A stretch of 64,000 nt of DNA from Planctomycetia bacterium. GTDB lineage: Bacteria; Planctomycetota; Planctomycetia; Pirellulales; Thermoguttaceae. The notes below the pieces were generated by a model. The model ran no database searches and was not told the DNA's origin. It saw nothing but the letters and a program-made list of their open reading frames with translations. Where the stretch lies: the NCBI GenBank assembly GCA_030539295.1, contig JAUNSJ010000017.1, positions 1-64,000 on the forward strand, in the 5' to 3' direction. The translations under genes and the position numbers were made by a program. This document shows positions 26,771-35,879 of this stretch, piece by piece. Each line of letters begins with the position of its first letter. Positions within the stretch are counted from its first letter, which is position 1.

Positions 26771-27322
26771 CTACGGCGATTCATTCATCGCCAGAACACG
26801 CTTCCTGTGCAAATACTCGCGGCAGTCCGTCAGAAAGGCAAGGTAGCCCGGACTCTGATAGTCCGGATACGTCCACGCCAGCGACTGCCACTGCTTATGA
26901 CGGTACATAAGAGTCGTTTCGGCAAAAATCCCCTGCTGAAGATAGATTCGGTGCGCATGGTCCTTCGTCGATGCGAGAATCAGTTTCCCCAGATCAATAT
27001 AGCCTGGGTCCAAATTCACCGGTCGCTGTGCCCCGGACTCCGCCGGAAAATCCGACTCCCAGCTATTGGTCATTACCTTAATCGACGCAAGTTCCCCCGG
27101 GTCGACCAGATTTTCAAAACACCAAAGCTGTTTGATCAGGTCCAGCCCCATCTCCTTTTCGTAATAATGCGTAAATTCGTCCACGGAAAATTCCGGACTC
27201 TCTTTATATAAGGGGCCAAAATGCGCCGTTGCCCGTTCCTTCGCCTCGGCCAGCAGAGCCCGACTGTGACTGAACGCCGCTATAATTAACAGAACCGCAG
27301 GAATTTTCTTTATTTCGCCCAT
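26771..27322 (-). CDS. DUF4416 family protein
   Basis: 183 residues matching the whole of DUF4416: an N-terminal beta strand (PAVLLIIAAFSHSRALLAEA), AHFGPLYKESPEFSVDEFTHYYEKEMG, then the highly conserved RPVNLDPGYIDLGKLILASTKDHAHRIYL and GIFAETTLMYRHKQW. The family is widespread in delta-proteobacteria, planctomycetes and related groups, and its function is unknown. Divergent from the membrane-anchored hypothetical protein to the right. Confidence 0.88.
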   Translation of the reverse strand: MGEIKKIPAVLLIIAAFSHSRALLAEAKERATAHFGPLYKESPEFSVDEFTHYYEKEMGLDLIKQLWCFENLVDPGELASIKVMTNSWESDFPAESGAQRPVNLDPGYIDLGKLILASTKDHAHRIYLQQGIFAETTLMYRHKQWQSLAWTYPDYQSPGYLAFLTDCREYLHRKRVLAMNESP

Positions 27323-27421
27323 TTGAATATTTTATCCAATCTATTTATTTTGTTTACTTTACGCCTCGCAAGCCGCGACGGTAAACCGTGGAGCCTCGCG
27401 AGCCTGTGGTCACTATTTATT

Positions 27422-27450
27422 ATGGCAAAAAAAGGGAAAATTGCTATAGA
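27422..27450 (+). promoter_or_regulatory. putative extended -10 promoter
   Basis: ATGGCA (27422-27427), 17 bases, TATAGA (27445-27450) preceded by TGC. It would start a transcript about 75 bases before the gene at 27533; that leader contains a GTGAG/CTCAC hairpin near 27482-27501. Confidence 0.4.
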
Positions 27451-27532
27451 CTCCCGGCAAAAAAAAGATTATTCTTCCCGTGTGAGGATACAGACTCTCA
27501 CGAGAATACAAACAGGACAGGAGCGTGTGAAA

Positions 27533-28123
27533 ATGAATCAACAAGGAAAGACACTGACAATCTTGGCGACCGGAAGTATACTGGGTTTTGCCGCGGCCAT
27601 TTTGTTCATGACAGTCTGGACGACGTCGGAATCACCCAAGTCGTCTGCAGACCAAGAGCCGTGGTCCGCTTTTCCGCTGGCCAACGCAACGGCGAGCACC
27701 TTAAGCGAGGGGGTCTCTCTGGCAACCGGGTCGTTCAATGGAGCCAATGAGCTCCTCTACTATTTGGATTCACAAAGCGGACGTCTTACCGCCGCTCTGC
27801 TTGCTCGCGGGGAACAGGCCTTTACGAAACTCTATACGCGTAACATCAAGGCCGACCTTACCCAAGCGGCAGGCGAACTCAAAATGAGTACACCCCCCGA
27901 AACACGCTTCATCATGGTAACCGGCGACGCCGACATACGTCAGGTGGGCGCAGGCGAAATGAATAAGGTGTCCCAGTCCTTCCTCTATGTGGCGGAAATC
28001 AATAGCGGAATTGTCCTGGTCTACGCCATACCCAATGAAGGCGACCGCGACTTGACAATTAGCAATGGCGAGATTATTTTCTGGACCTTTGCCCGACTGA
28101 ATAACGGGTTGACCAGCAAGTAG
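27533..28123 (+). CDS. membrane-anchored protein of unknown function
   Basis: 196 residues from MNQQGKTLTILATGSILGFAAAILFM, with AGGAG upstream; a much longer frame from 27323 runs through the promoter and is rejected. A single N-terminal transmembrane segment (residues 7-29) is followed by an exported domain with no recognised family. The domain contains SGRLTAALLARGEQAFTKLYTRNI and a beta-rich end (IVLVYAIPNEGDRDLTISNG). Similar short anchored proteins are common in planctomycetes. It precedes another envelope protein by 102 bases. Confidence 0.65.
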   Translation: MNQQGKTLTILATGSILGFAAAILFMTVWTTSESPKSSADQEPWSAFPLANATASTLSEGVSLATGSFNGANELLYYLDSQSGRLTAALLARGEQAFTKLYTRNIKADLTQAAGELKMSTPPETRFIMVTGDADIRQVGAGEMNKVSQSFLYVAEINSGIVLVYAIPNEGDRDLTISNGEIIFWTFARLNNGLTSK

Positions 28124-28225
28124 CAGACTCCCCTGCCCCCTTAATTTTAGTTACGATAAAGATTCGTAGACTTAATAGAAAACGACGTTTGTCCCTGTAC
28201 AACAAGGCGAAAAAGAGAGGCGAAA

Positions 28226-29269
28226 ATGGCCCGAATAAAAATCTGGATGACGATGATAACGTTTTTGATTCTAACGGGTACGTCGCAGACCATCGTCTGC
28301 GGACAGGCGTCGAATCAGGCTCTTCCCGGCGAGCGTGCCCCGTACTACTTCCAGAACGCGCCGCAACCGGCCGACGTTCGCTTCGTTCTGGCGCCTGACA
28401 AGAGGCTTTTTAAGTCAGAATCGCCCAGGGGACAGGCAGGTTCGCAGCCGTCCGCGCAGTCCATCTTAACCCGATATTTAACGGGCCAATATCCGCCGGA
28501 AATGCTCAACTGGTACGTGCAACAGCATAAGCAGCAGACATCACAGGCCGCCGTTGCAGCCCAAAGGCGTGCACCACAACCAGCGTCGGAGCAGGTTCCT
28601 GGCCAGCTCGCCGCCGCAGACCAGCCGCGTGAGAACCGCATGGCCCGCATGACCTTCTCCCTGGGCCGAAAAAATCACGCAATAACGGAACCCGCGACCG
28701 TTGCCGCAACCACGGCGCCATCGTCGAAAGCACCCTCGTCGAAAGCCATTTTCGCCCAGCTCTTTACCGGCCGACGTACTGAAAGCGTCTCGGCTCCCGC
28801 TTATTCTGACCCGGCTCCGTACGCCGCCGATGCTCCTTTGCTCGCCGGTAACTCCACCAATTCCGCACCGTACACCGCACCTGCTCCAGTCGTCGCCCCT
28901 TACCAGCAAGGTCGAATGTTCGAATCGGAACAAACTCGGCTGGCCTATCGCGAGGCTGAACCGGGTCAAAATAATGCAGTCTTTCAGGGCCGTGACGCCA
29001 CAAATGCGCGTGCATTTGTCCCCGATGCCCGACCGATTATCATGACGGAAGAGGAAGAGACTTCCCTGGCCCAAGCAGAACCCGCGACCAGCGGTGTCCG
29101 GCTCGTCTCCGGGACCATAACCCACGAGGAAAATGAACTTCGTGATTCAACCCGTGTCTGGCGCCCAGGCGATTCCCTGTCACAGCCCGCTACGAAACAA
29201 ACCGGCAAGTCTGCTGCGGCGTCTGAACCGCCTGCACCAGAAGAGGACGGATGGCGACCCGTCCCGTAG
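28226..29269 (+). CDS. secreted low-complexity protein, function unknown
   Basis: 347 residues with a signal peptide (hydrophobic 7-24, cleavage near VCGQA). The rest is rich in Ala, Pro, Gln, Ser and Glu and mostly disordered in character, with repeats such as SSKAPSSKA and PAPYAADAP-like stretches around residues 155-225. No domain was recognised. Codon use looks like that of a real gene, with a consistent third-position bias and GAGAGGCGAAA upstream of the ATG. Possibly a structural envelope or matrix protein. Confidence 0.6.
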   Translation: MARIKIWMTMITFLILTGTSQTIVCGQASNQALPGERAPYYFQNAPQPADVRFVLAPDKRLFKSESPRGQAGSQPSAQSILTRYLTGQYPPEMLNWYVQQHKQQTSQAAVAAQRRAPQPASEQVPGQLAAADQPRENRMARMTFSLGRKNHAITEPATVAATTAPSSKAPSSKAIFAQLFTGRRTESVSAPAYSDPAPYAADAPLLAGNSTNSAPYTAPAPVVAPYQQGRMFESEQTRLAYREAEPGQNNAVFQGRDATNARAFVPDARPIIMTEEEETSLAQAEPATSGVRLVSGTITHEENELRDSTRVWRPGDSLSQPATKQTGKSAAASEPPAPEEDGWRPVP

Positions 29270-29366
29270 ATAACCGTGTGACCACTTATCTCAAGGCCGT
29301 GATTTGCTGCCACGTTTGCGCGTTACGCATTTCCCGACAGTAACAGAAAATGACGGAGGATAACAA

Positions 29367-30233
29367 ATGAATAAAAACAGAATAGGCATCAATCTTCTCC
29401 TCTGGACAGACTGCCCGGATGAAAAGACTGTCCCGATTATTGAAAAGGTCAGTGAGCTTGGCTTTGGGTACGTGGAGTTGGCTATTTATGATCAATCGGA
29501 AGAAACCGCCCTGTTTCTCGGTCGCAAATTCGACGACTTGGGACTGAAGCGAACATCGGTTTCAACCTGTTCCGAGAACGAGAGTCTCATCGCGCAGGAC
29601 GCATCGGTTCGTCGAAACGGAATTGACGTTCTCAAACGGAAACTTGATCGCGCCGCCGCAATGGGATGTTCCATTTTGGCTGGCCCGCTTCACAGTCCGC
29701 TAGGCTCTTTTTCCGGGACCGGACCGACGGAAGACGAATATCGACGAGGCGCTGATGCCATGCGAGAAGTTGCCCTCCACGCGGAAAAGAACGGCGTTAA
29801 ACTGGCATTGGAAGCGGTCAATCGTTTTGAATGCTATCTTATTAATTGTATGGAGCAGGCAGCAGACTTCGTCCGACGGGTCGATCATCCGTCCTGTCGA
29901 TTAATGTATGACACCTTTCATGCCAATATTGAAGAGAAGTCGATTCTCGACGCTCTGACTTCTGTTAAGGATATTTTGATTCATTTTCACATTTCTGAAA
30001 ATGATCGCAGTACGCCAGGAAAGGGACTCATCAATTGGGAAGAGACCTTTGACGCTGTTGACCAAATCGGCTACGAGGGACCCTTGGTGATTGAGGCGTT
30101 TGGTTCCGCACTTCCGAATCTCGCTGCGGCAACGAGGATCTGGCGAAGAATGTATCAAACGGAAGACCAGCTTGCCGCCGAAGGACTTCTGTTCATCCGA
30201 GAGCAGCTTGCCAAACGAGGCCTCACCCACTAA
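29367..30233 (+). CDS. sugar 3-epimerase/isomerase of the D-tagatose/psicose 3-epimerase type
   Basis: 288 residues, TIM-barrel of the AP endonuclease 2/xylose isomerase-like superfamily. The four metal and catalytic positions of ketose 3-epimerases are present: Glu149 (LALEAVNRFE), Asp182 (LMYDTFHAN), His208 (HFHISEND) and Glu243 (LVIEAFG). The reaction is interconversion of ketoses at C3 with Mn2+ or similar metal; the specific sugar is uncertain. Some relatives act on L-rhamnulose or L-ribulose, which would fit the rhamnulokinase and BMC genes in this window, but that link is inference. Start: GGAGGA eight bases before the ATG. Confidence 0.85.
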   Translation: MNKNRIGINLLLWTDCPDEKTVPIIEKVSELGFGYVELAIYDQSEETALFLGRKFDDLGLKRTSVSTCSENESLIAQDASVRRNGIDVLKRKLDRAAAMGCSILAGPLHSPLGSFSGTGPTEDEYRRGADAMREVALHAEKNGVKLALEAVNRFECYLINCMEQAADFVRRVDHPSCRLMYDTFHANIEEKSILDALTSVKDILIHFHISENDRSTPGKGLINWEETFDAVDQIGYEGPLVIEAFGSALPNLAAATRIWRRMYQTEDQLAAEGLLFIREQLAKRGLTH

Positions 30234-30311
30234 CGCGCCGACCCCCGTCACGCGTCTCTTGCATTAGCACGCATTCCCAACCCGTTTTTTGCACAGACCA
30301 TGCTCAAGCTG

Positions 30312-32495
30312 TTACGGAGCCGGCGACAGGCCTTCCCAACGCACATGCCAGCGACCATCCTGCGGAAAGCCTGGCATGGGTCCTTCCGGAGCACCGTCCC
30401 ACCCAGCGGCCATAAGAGCGACTGCATAGAGCAGACCGCCGTTACCCGGCAGGTAGGGGCAGGGACCGCCCTGACAAACACCTCGCGGGTCATACGCGTT
30501 TCGCGACGAGGGATGCAAAAGCATTTCGACCGCCAGATCGCCACGGCCCGCTTTTGCCGCCGCCATCGCCATCCAGGGAAAATCCCAGCCCCAGCATCGT
30601 TCCCACTGCCACTGCTCAACAACACGCTCCACGGTCCGCTTACCCGTCTCAAAATCCACGTCCGAACTGCGCGGCAGCATACCAAAAAAGCCAATCAGGT
30701 CAGGATGCTCCCAATTGCGAGCTGCGAAACTGTCTCGCCACTCCTCCGAGTGAACATAGTAGTTGTCCTGTATTGGCAGCGGCGCCAAATGCTCTTCAAC
30801 CTCGCGCCACGACTCATTTTCCGGCCGGCCCAGTCGCTCTCGCCACACATTCGCCTGACGCAAACCGAATCGCCAATAAGTCAGATCAAAACTGGTATCT
30901 CGCGTTACACCCAGTTCGCCTGGCGGCATAACAGGGTCAAGATGATAAACGCCCTCGCCATCTTTTTTGGGGTAATCGGCCATAAAATCAGCCGTCTTCT
31001 CGATCACTTCCGACCATTTCTCCAAGGTCGCCCGGGTTGGCCGAAGTCGATATTCCAACTCGGCGAAGAAGATGGGATGCGGCTGTTTCCAGAGGAGACA
31101 TAAGTTCCCGGTCCACCATTGAGAACGTCCGTCCGGCCCGACCGCTTTTGGCCACATTGCCCCCGCGTAGCCCAACTGCCCCGCCAACGCCTCCGCGGCC
31201 GGCAGAAGTCGCTGATAACAGGAAATTGCCTCATCAGCCAGTTCGGACCGGCCCCAAAGATAATAATGTGCCAAGTGCCACCAGACCATCTCCATATGAA
31301 AACGCCCACACCAGCCGTCCATATCCAAAAGGCCCGGTTCCGCGCTCGGCCAGCTCCCCGCCGAGTTCGTTCGCATAAGGAACTGCGATAAAACTACGCG
31401 ACGCTCAAGTTCGGCGGCACGCGGGTCACTACTCCCCGAAAAATCGACCACGCCGCCACTGAGCCAGAAATGCTGCCATCGCGATCGCGACGCTTCGCAC
31501 ACCGTCTGAAAATCCTCGCACGCCTGCCCCACCGCGGACAATTTCGTTTCGTCCTCTACCGCGGACTCTGGGAACTGCTCCGCGACCGGTTCGAACAGGA
31601 GTGTCAGCTCACAGTGGCCCGCAGTGGGAGTCAAAAGAATTTCATGCGGATTCTTCGTCTCGTCGTATTCAAGATGGAGGTTCACTCCTTTGAGAGTCAC
31701 ATAATAACGCAAATTATCCGCAGTGCGGAGCAGAACCGCATGGGATGTGGCATCTTTCTCCTCCTGCCGAAGGAACGTTGTCCGATGGTTGGCAGGGCAA
31801 GAGAAATCACCAGCCCAGCCGCCTGGCATAAATCCACCTCGCTGCTCCTCGCCCACGAGCTGACCTCCGTTCGTTCCCATCCAGGGAAAGTCGAGCGAAA
31901 GACACAACCGTTCCTCTTCCAGCAGAGGGGAATCAATGGAAACGGACAGTTCGTCCCGGTCCCCCACCGCTGTCGTAACCGTTACCGGTTGACCTTCGAA
32001 TTGAAAGGACGAGCGATGGATTCCGGTCCACAGGTCCAGCGAGCGGCTTAATTGCGTCAGGTCGTCCGGCACGATGGACGTGGCGCCACTGCGCAGAAAT
32101 CGCAGACGCCCGAGATTCAACTGGTGCGGATTCGCATAGAGCCACCCGTGCAATCCTTCCTTATCGGCCGGTAAGGCATCAGGGCCTTCGTTGCGATGTG
32201 TCTGATACGTACCTGTTGGCGACACGTCAGCTTGAGAAAAGCCTGTCGGAAGTGGCGATTCATGCCAGCCCCAATGTGCGAACGTACTTCCGCAAATGGT
32301 CTGTAAGCCGGAACCATCGACGTTCACACAGAATTCGCCATTGCCAATCGGATACATTATTTCGAAATCCGTCGTTTCCAAACGGTGCCGCCCCACAAGG
32401 GCCTCACGGTCAATGGGCTCATCCGCACGCGACAAGTTGGGGCAAAACGCCAGCACCGCAACACATAACGCAACAACGACATTCACAATTCGCAT
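30312..32495 (-). CDS. secreted (alpha/alpha)-toroid glycoside-hydrolase-like protein
   Basis: 727 residues from the ATG that begins the signal peptide MRIVNVVVALCVAVLAF, preceded by GGAG; a longer frame to 32579 adds no signal-like sequence. The N-terminal region (EIMYPIGNGEFCVNVDGSG) is beta-rich. The C-terminal half (SQFLMRTNSAGSWPSAEPGLLDMDGWCGRFHMEMVWWHLAHYYLWGR...) resembles the six-hairpin catalytic toroid of GH65/GH95-like enzymes. General-acid candidates lie around DMDGWCGRFHMEM, but the family number is not certain. It should act on exogenous saccharides. Confidence 0.68.
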   Translation of the reverse strand: MRIVNVVVALCVAVLAFCPNLSRADEPIDREALVGRHRLETTDFEIMYPIGNGEFCVNVDGSGLQTICGSTFAHWGWHESPLPTGFSQADVSPTGTYQTHRNEGPDALPADKEGLHGWLYANPHQLNLGRLRFLRSGATSIVPDDLTQLSRSLDLWTGIHRSSFQFEGQPVTVTTAVGDRDELSVSIDSPLLEEERLCLSLDFPWMGTNGGQLVGEEQRGGFMPGGWAGDFSCPANHRTTFLRQEEKDATSHAVLLRTADNLRYYVTLKGVNLHLEYDETKNPHEILLTPTAGHCELTLLFEPVAEQFPESAVEDETKLSAVGQACEDFQTVCEASRSRWQHFWLSGGVVDFSGSSDPRAAELERRVVLSQFLMRTNSAGSWPSAEPGLLDMDGWCGRFHMEMVWWHLAHYYLWGRSELADEAISCYQRLLPAAEALAGQLGYAGAMWPKAVGPDGRSQWWTGNLCLLWKQPHPIFFAELEYRLRPTRATLEKWSEVIEKTADFMADYPKKDGEGVYHLDPVMPPGELGVTRDTSFDLTYWRFGLRQANVWRERLGRPENESWREVEEHLAPLPIQDNYYVHSEEWRDSFAARNWEHPDLIGFFGMLPRSSDVDFETGKRTVERVVEQWQWERCWGWDFPWMAMAAAKAGRGDLAVEMLLHPSSRNAYDPRGVCQGGPCPYLPGNGGLLYAVALMAAGWDGAPEGPMPGFPQDGRWHVRWEGLSPAP

Positions 32496-32607
32496 AACAA
32501 CAATCTCCAGGTGGGTCAATTTAGGCAAGGCTCTATACGCGTCGCTCCTTCCGACATTTCCGGCGTTTCCGTTCCGCAACGCTCACGCCGCCGCGCCGAA
32601 CAGAATC

Positions 32608-32636
32608 ATTTTAAACCACTTGCTTCCCCTTGTCAA
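32608..32636 (-). promoter_or_regulatory. promoter of the glycosidase-like gene
   Basis: On the minus strand: TTGACA (32636-32631), 17-base spacer, TAAAAT (32613-32608). A near-perfect sigma70 pattern, about 110 bases before the start codon at 32495. Confidence 0.65.
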
Positions 32637-33772
32637 CGTGGTACGTTTTCTTGCCCGGCCGATTGCTTTCTTCGATAGACCCTAAAGAGAATAATCGCGA
32701 CCAGGACTGTATTGACCAAAATCAAAAAGACAGACCGTCTAAAAGCATGAGGCCTCACTTCAAGCGGTTGCGTCTGGTCTTCCCCTTTTTCCGCGACCCG
32801 GGCAGCTCGATCCAGGCGACGATTAACGGCTTTTAAAGACGTTTTTAAGGCGACCTCCATTTGGGGCGCGGTGGTCAGAAGTTTTTGGTAAATCGTTTTC
32901 GCTGCCTCATCTTCGCCCAATGTTTCCAGTGCTTTCCCGTTGAGAAACTCTAAAAAGGCTTCCCTGTCACGGTAGAGGTCAGGCATGTTCCGCTTGAGCT
33001 TGTCCAACTCAGCGAGTGCTTGTTGCGGCTCCGAATGGACCAGGGATGCGATTTTCTGAATAGAAATCTCCGGGTCATTGGGTGCTTTCGCGTAAAGAGT
33101 TTGGACCAGAGCATTCGCTTTTTCCGCTTCTCCTGCCGCATTGAGTCGGGCGACCAGGGTAAGCGCGGCCTCACGGACGCAACGCGGTATCGTTTGGCTT
33201 TGCGCTAATAATTCGGTCACTTGTGCGTTGGCGTTGTGCAAAGCAGTGGGCCCTGTCAGAGCCATAATCTCGTGACATTTTACTTCCGGGGAGTCCGCGT
33301 TCAAGAGCCCGCGAGCAATCAACTCGCGAAGTAGTTTTTCGCTCACCTCCTCCGAGGCATTCGCGGCAAGATGGACTGCCTGCATGGCAAATTCAGCCCT
33401 CTTGTCTTCAGGAACCGTAGCGAGGTAATCAAGAAACGTGGCAATCGCCTCGTCATTTTTGCCAGCAAAGACCATAATCACCGCGATAACCCGTGTGTCC
33501 AGTTGCTTCTCTCTTGCCAGAATTTCCGCTTGTGCGTACTCTTGGGATTCCAATAGTGCGCCCACTTCCGCATCCGGCTTGATTATCAGGCTGAAGTCAT
33601 CTTCGCCCCAAACCGGACCGCCAAACAGGAGTACGAGAAAGAATAACACCACCCCCATCCGCAACGTCCGAGCCTTCTTTCGCGTTAAGTCGACTTCAGT
33701 CCAACGCTCGCACCCCTCAATCCGCGGCCGACGTGCGAGTAAAGGCAGTGATAGTAATCTCATATCGGTCAC
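32633..33772 (-). CDS. TPR-like repeat membrane protein
   Basis: 379 residues from a GTG. A hydrophobic segment MGVVLFFLVLLFGGPVWGEDD (residues 39-59) reads as a signal peptide or membrane anchor, so an internal start at 33658 is possible. The body is all-helical with TPR-like phrases (EYAQAEILAREKQLD, NDEAIATFLDYLATVPED, EPQQALAELDKLKRNMPDLY, EDEAAKTIYQKLLTTAP), followed by a C-terminal transmembrane helix (SVFLILVNTVLVAIILF) and a basic tail. Likely an envelope scaffold; no enzyme motif. Confidence 0.7.
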   Translation of the reverse strand: MTDMRLLSLPLLARRPRIEGCERWTEVDLTRKKARTLRMGVVLFFLVLLFGGPVWGEDDFSLIIKPDAEVGALLESQEYAQAEILAREKQLDTRVIAVIMVFAGKNDEAIATFLDYLATVPEDKRAEFAMQAVHLAANASEEVSEKLLRELIARGLLNADSPEVKCHEIMALTGPTALHNANAQVTELLAQSQTIPRCVREAALTLVARLNAAGEAEKANALVQTLYAKAPNDPEISIQKIASLVHSEPQQALAELDKLKRNMPDLYRDREAFLEFLNGKALETLGEDEAAKTIYQKLLTTAPQMEVALKTSLKAVNRRLDRAARVAEKGEDQTQPLEVRPHAFRRSVFLILVNTVLVAIILFRVYRRKQSAGQENVPR

Positions 33773-34012
33773 AATAAAAACACCTGATAATTTGCGATAT
33801 TGCGGAATACAAAAATGGACAAATTTTGTCTGGTCTAAATGAAATTTTTACGGAAAATCATTTTATCTGGGTCAAACATTACGTCCACGAAAGCTACAAA
33901 CGCCCCCGGTTCAAGCGGGGCGCCTTCTCTCTAAATAGTATAGACTTTCCGAACGCACCCGTCAAGGCCCGAACCCTTCTCCCCTGCCCCATACGCGCGG
34001 CACTTTTTGCTC

Positions 34013-34041
34013 TTGTCGCGCGGGTCAAAGATTGTTATACT
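34013..34041 (+). promoter_or_regulatory. extended -10 promoter of the PLP-fold gene
   Basis: TTGTCG (34013-34018), 17-base spacer, TATACT (34036-34041) preceded by TGT. Transcription would start near 34048, giving a 125-base leader with the hairpin below. Confidence 0.55.
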
Positions 34042-34067
34042 ACCGACATGACCAACAGGGCGGGGCA

Positions 34068-34102
34068 TGTCCCTTCCGTCCTTAACAGGGCAAGAAGGGA
34101 CA
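34068..34102 (+). promoter_or_regulatory. leader hairpin upstream of the PLP-fold gene
   Basis: TGTCCCTTC (34068-34076) pairs perfectly with GAAGGGACA (34094-34102) over a 17-base loop, between the promoter and the start codon at 34175. No known riboswitch was recognised in it. Confidence 0.4.
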
Positions 34103-34174
34103 GGCAGCGTGACCGGAAACGACACCGAAGCGGAATTTTGTTAAAGAGACCAAAAAATCAGCTACGAATATATT

Positions 34175-35503
34175 ATGAAGAATCCCGAGAAAAAACCTTC
34201 CGGAGCCTCTAAAAGGACAGACCGTAAAGGGACGCCCCTTTCGCGAGCGTGCGCCCGACCCGTACTCAACGACTTCTCCTTCGATGGGCCGCCTGACGCC
34301 ACGGTCACTGTTGGCGGTAAGAGCTGTCTGTATTTCGCCGGAGCAGGCTATCTCGGTCTCCAGGCGAATCCGCAGGTTCTCGGCGCAACGTGCGAGGCTG
34401 TACTGCGTTACGGAATTTCGCCAGCAACGAGTCGTCGCAATTATACCGCCTGTCCCGTGCAGGAGGTAGAGCAGTTGGCAACGCACATCTTCCAGACGGA
34501 AAATGCCTTCTACTCCCCTGACGAAGGCCGCCTTTTGGAGAATATGCTCGAATCGCTTACCAATTCGTTTGAGCGTATTTTTATCGACGAAGCCTGTTCG
34601 CCTTTGTTCTTTCGCAGTATCGAGCGGGTCTTCGGCGCGAGTGTTCCGGTCATTCTCGTCGCACATCGCGATATAAACGACCTGAAAATGAAACTGAATA
34701 AAAATTTACAACTCCTTGAAAGGCCTCTCTTTATAACAGAAGGTCTCTTCCCCGACTCCGGAACCGTGGCGCCCCTGGACCGGCAGATGAAAGCCCTCGC
34801 CGCCTGGGACGACGCGTCCATCTTGATCGACGACTCTCACGCGTTTGGCGTACTGGGCAAGACAGGCGGCGGAACGCTGGAGTATTTCGGATACAGTCTG
34901 AACGAGATTAACCGCACAAAAGACGACCAGCGGGAATCCCCCGATTTCTCCGATTCGTTCGGCTTCGCTCGCGAATTTTGCGACTCTTCGCCCGCCACGG
35001 CAGCACAGCACGCGGATAAAACCTTGCCCATTCATACCTGGTGGACCTCGTCCCTGGCTATCGCGATGGGCGGCTACGGTGGCATCGCGCCCGGCAGTGA
35101 CCTGTTCGTCGAGCGACTCACCGAATGCTTTCGCCACTCCGGAACGGAGCAATTTCCCACTCCCTTGGCCGCTGCTACGGCGACCGGACTGTCACTCGCC
35201 TTCTCCAGCGGCACTCTCCGGCGAAAACTTGCCCGAAATGTCCGATACCTGAAGCGGGAACTCAAAAAATTCGGATTCGCGGTCGATACGGGTCCCTCGC
35301 CGGTCATCTCGCTTCGACTCGGTTCCAGCCAGAATATGCGCCGCATACAACAGCGACTGGCACGTGAGCAGATTCTCATCTCTTACATTCCCCGGCAACG
35401 CAGTCTCGGCTCGGAAGGCGTCCTCCGAATTGCCCTGTTTGCCACTCACACCAAGTCCATGATTGAGGTTTTGCTCGCAGCCTTGGGGCGTGTGATCCTG
35501 TGA
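34175..35503 (+). CDS. alpha-oxoamine-synthase-like PLP-fold protein lacking the usual lysine
   Basis: 442 residues, fold type I aminotransferase superfamily, nearest to 2-amino-3-ketobutyrate CoA ligase/8-amino-7-oxononanoate synthase. Visible family features are YFAGAGYLGLQANPQV at the start of the main domain, DDSHAFGVLGKTGGGTLEYFG (the Asp and His that hold PLP), GGYGGIAPG, and a C-terminal small domain ending SEGVLRIALFATHTKSMIEVLL. Where the family has T-x-x-K (Schiff-base lysine), this protein reads WTSSLAIAMGGYGG, with Leu at the lysine position. The upstream SG..AN segment is also altered (SPDEGRLLENML). It may be non-catalytic or use PLP differently. No Shine-Dalgarno is visible. 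Confidence 0.75.
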   Translation: MKNPEKKPSGASKRTDRKGTPLSRACARPVLNDFSFDGPPDATVTVGGKSCLYFAGAGYLGLQANPQVLGATCEAVLRYGISPATSRRNYTACPVQEVEQLATHIFQTENAFYSPDEGRLLENMLESLTNSFERIFIDEACSPLFFRSIERVFGASVPVILVAHRDINDLKMKLNKNLQLLERPLFITEGLFPDSGTVAPLDRQMKALAAWDDASILIDDSHAFGVLGKTGGGTLEYFGYSLNEINRTKDDQRESPDFSDSFGFAREFCDSSPATAAQHADKTLPIHTWWTSSLAIAMGGYGGIAPGSDLFVERLTECFRHSGTEQFPTPLAAATATGLSLAFSSGTLRRKLARNVRYLKRELKKFGFAVDTGPSPVISLRLGSSQNMRRIQQRLAREQILISYIPRQRSLGSEGVLRIALFATHTKSMIEVLLAALGRVIL

Positions 35504-35741
35504 GCCGGTTTAACCCCTTTGTTTGCTACACATCCCTCATCCTGTGCATTTAGCCCATTGCAACATAAAACACAAGTACAATCAGGCCACGCCGTTCCTG
35601 CAAGGGGGACGGTAGGATGATTTTACCGATTTTTCCCATTTTTTCGCTTCAGCTCGACAAAAAACTGATTTCCTACCCCTCTTTCCGACAAAATTTCCGG
35701 CTTTCGGGGGAAAAAAATACGATAAATGATATGGGACTCTA
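35504..35741. other. intergenic region before the BMC promoter
   Basis: No gene. A GC-rich hairpin near 35592-35612 (CCGTTCC...GGGACGG) followed by T-rich sequence may end the PLP-fold transcript. Confidence 0.4.
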
Positions 35742-35770
35742 TTCTCATAGTGCCCCTTTTCTGTTATAAT
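35742..35770 (+). promoter_or_regulatory. promoter of the BMC operon
   Basis: TTCTCA (35742-35747), 17 bases, TATAAT (35765-35770) with TGT immediately before it: a perfect extended -10 with a fair -35. The leader to the pduL start is about 100 bases. No regulator gene lies beside the operon, so any operator would be recognised by a distant regulator. Confidence 0.6.
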
Positions 35771-35879
35771 TCACAATAACGAGATTGCGAAGTTGGGGGT
35801 AAATGTGTAAAGTTTGCCTGTCCTGTCGTTTCGCTCGTTTGTGGTAACTGTGATATTTTATAGGAAATGGTAGTCTGTA

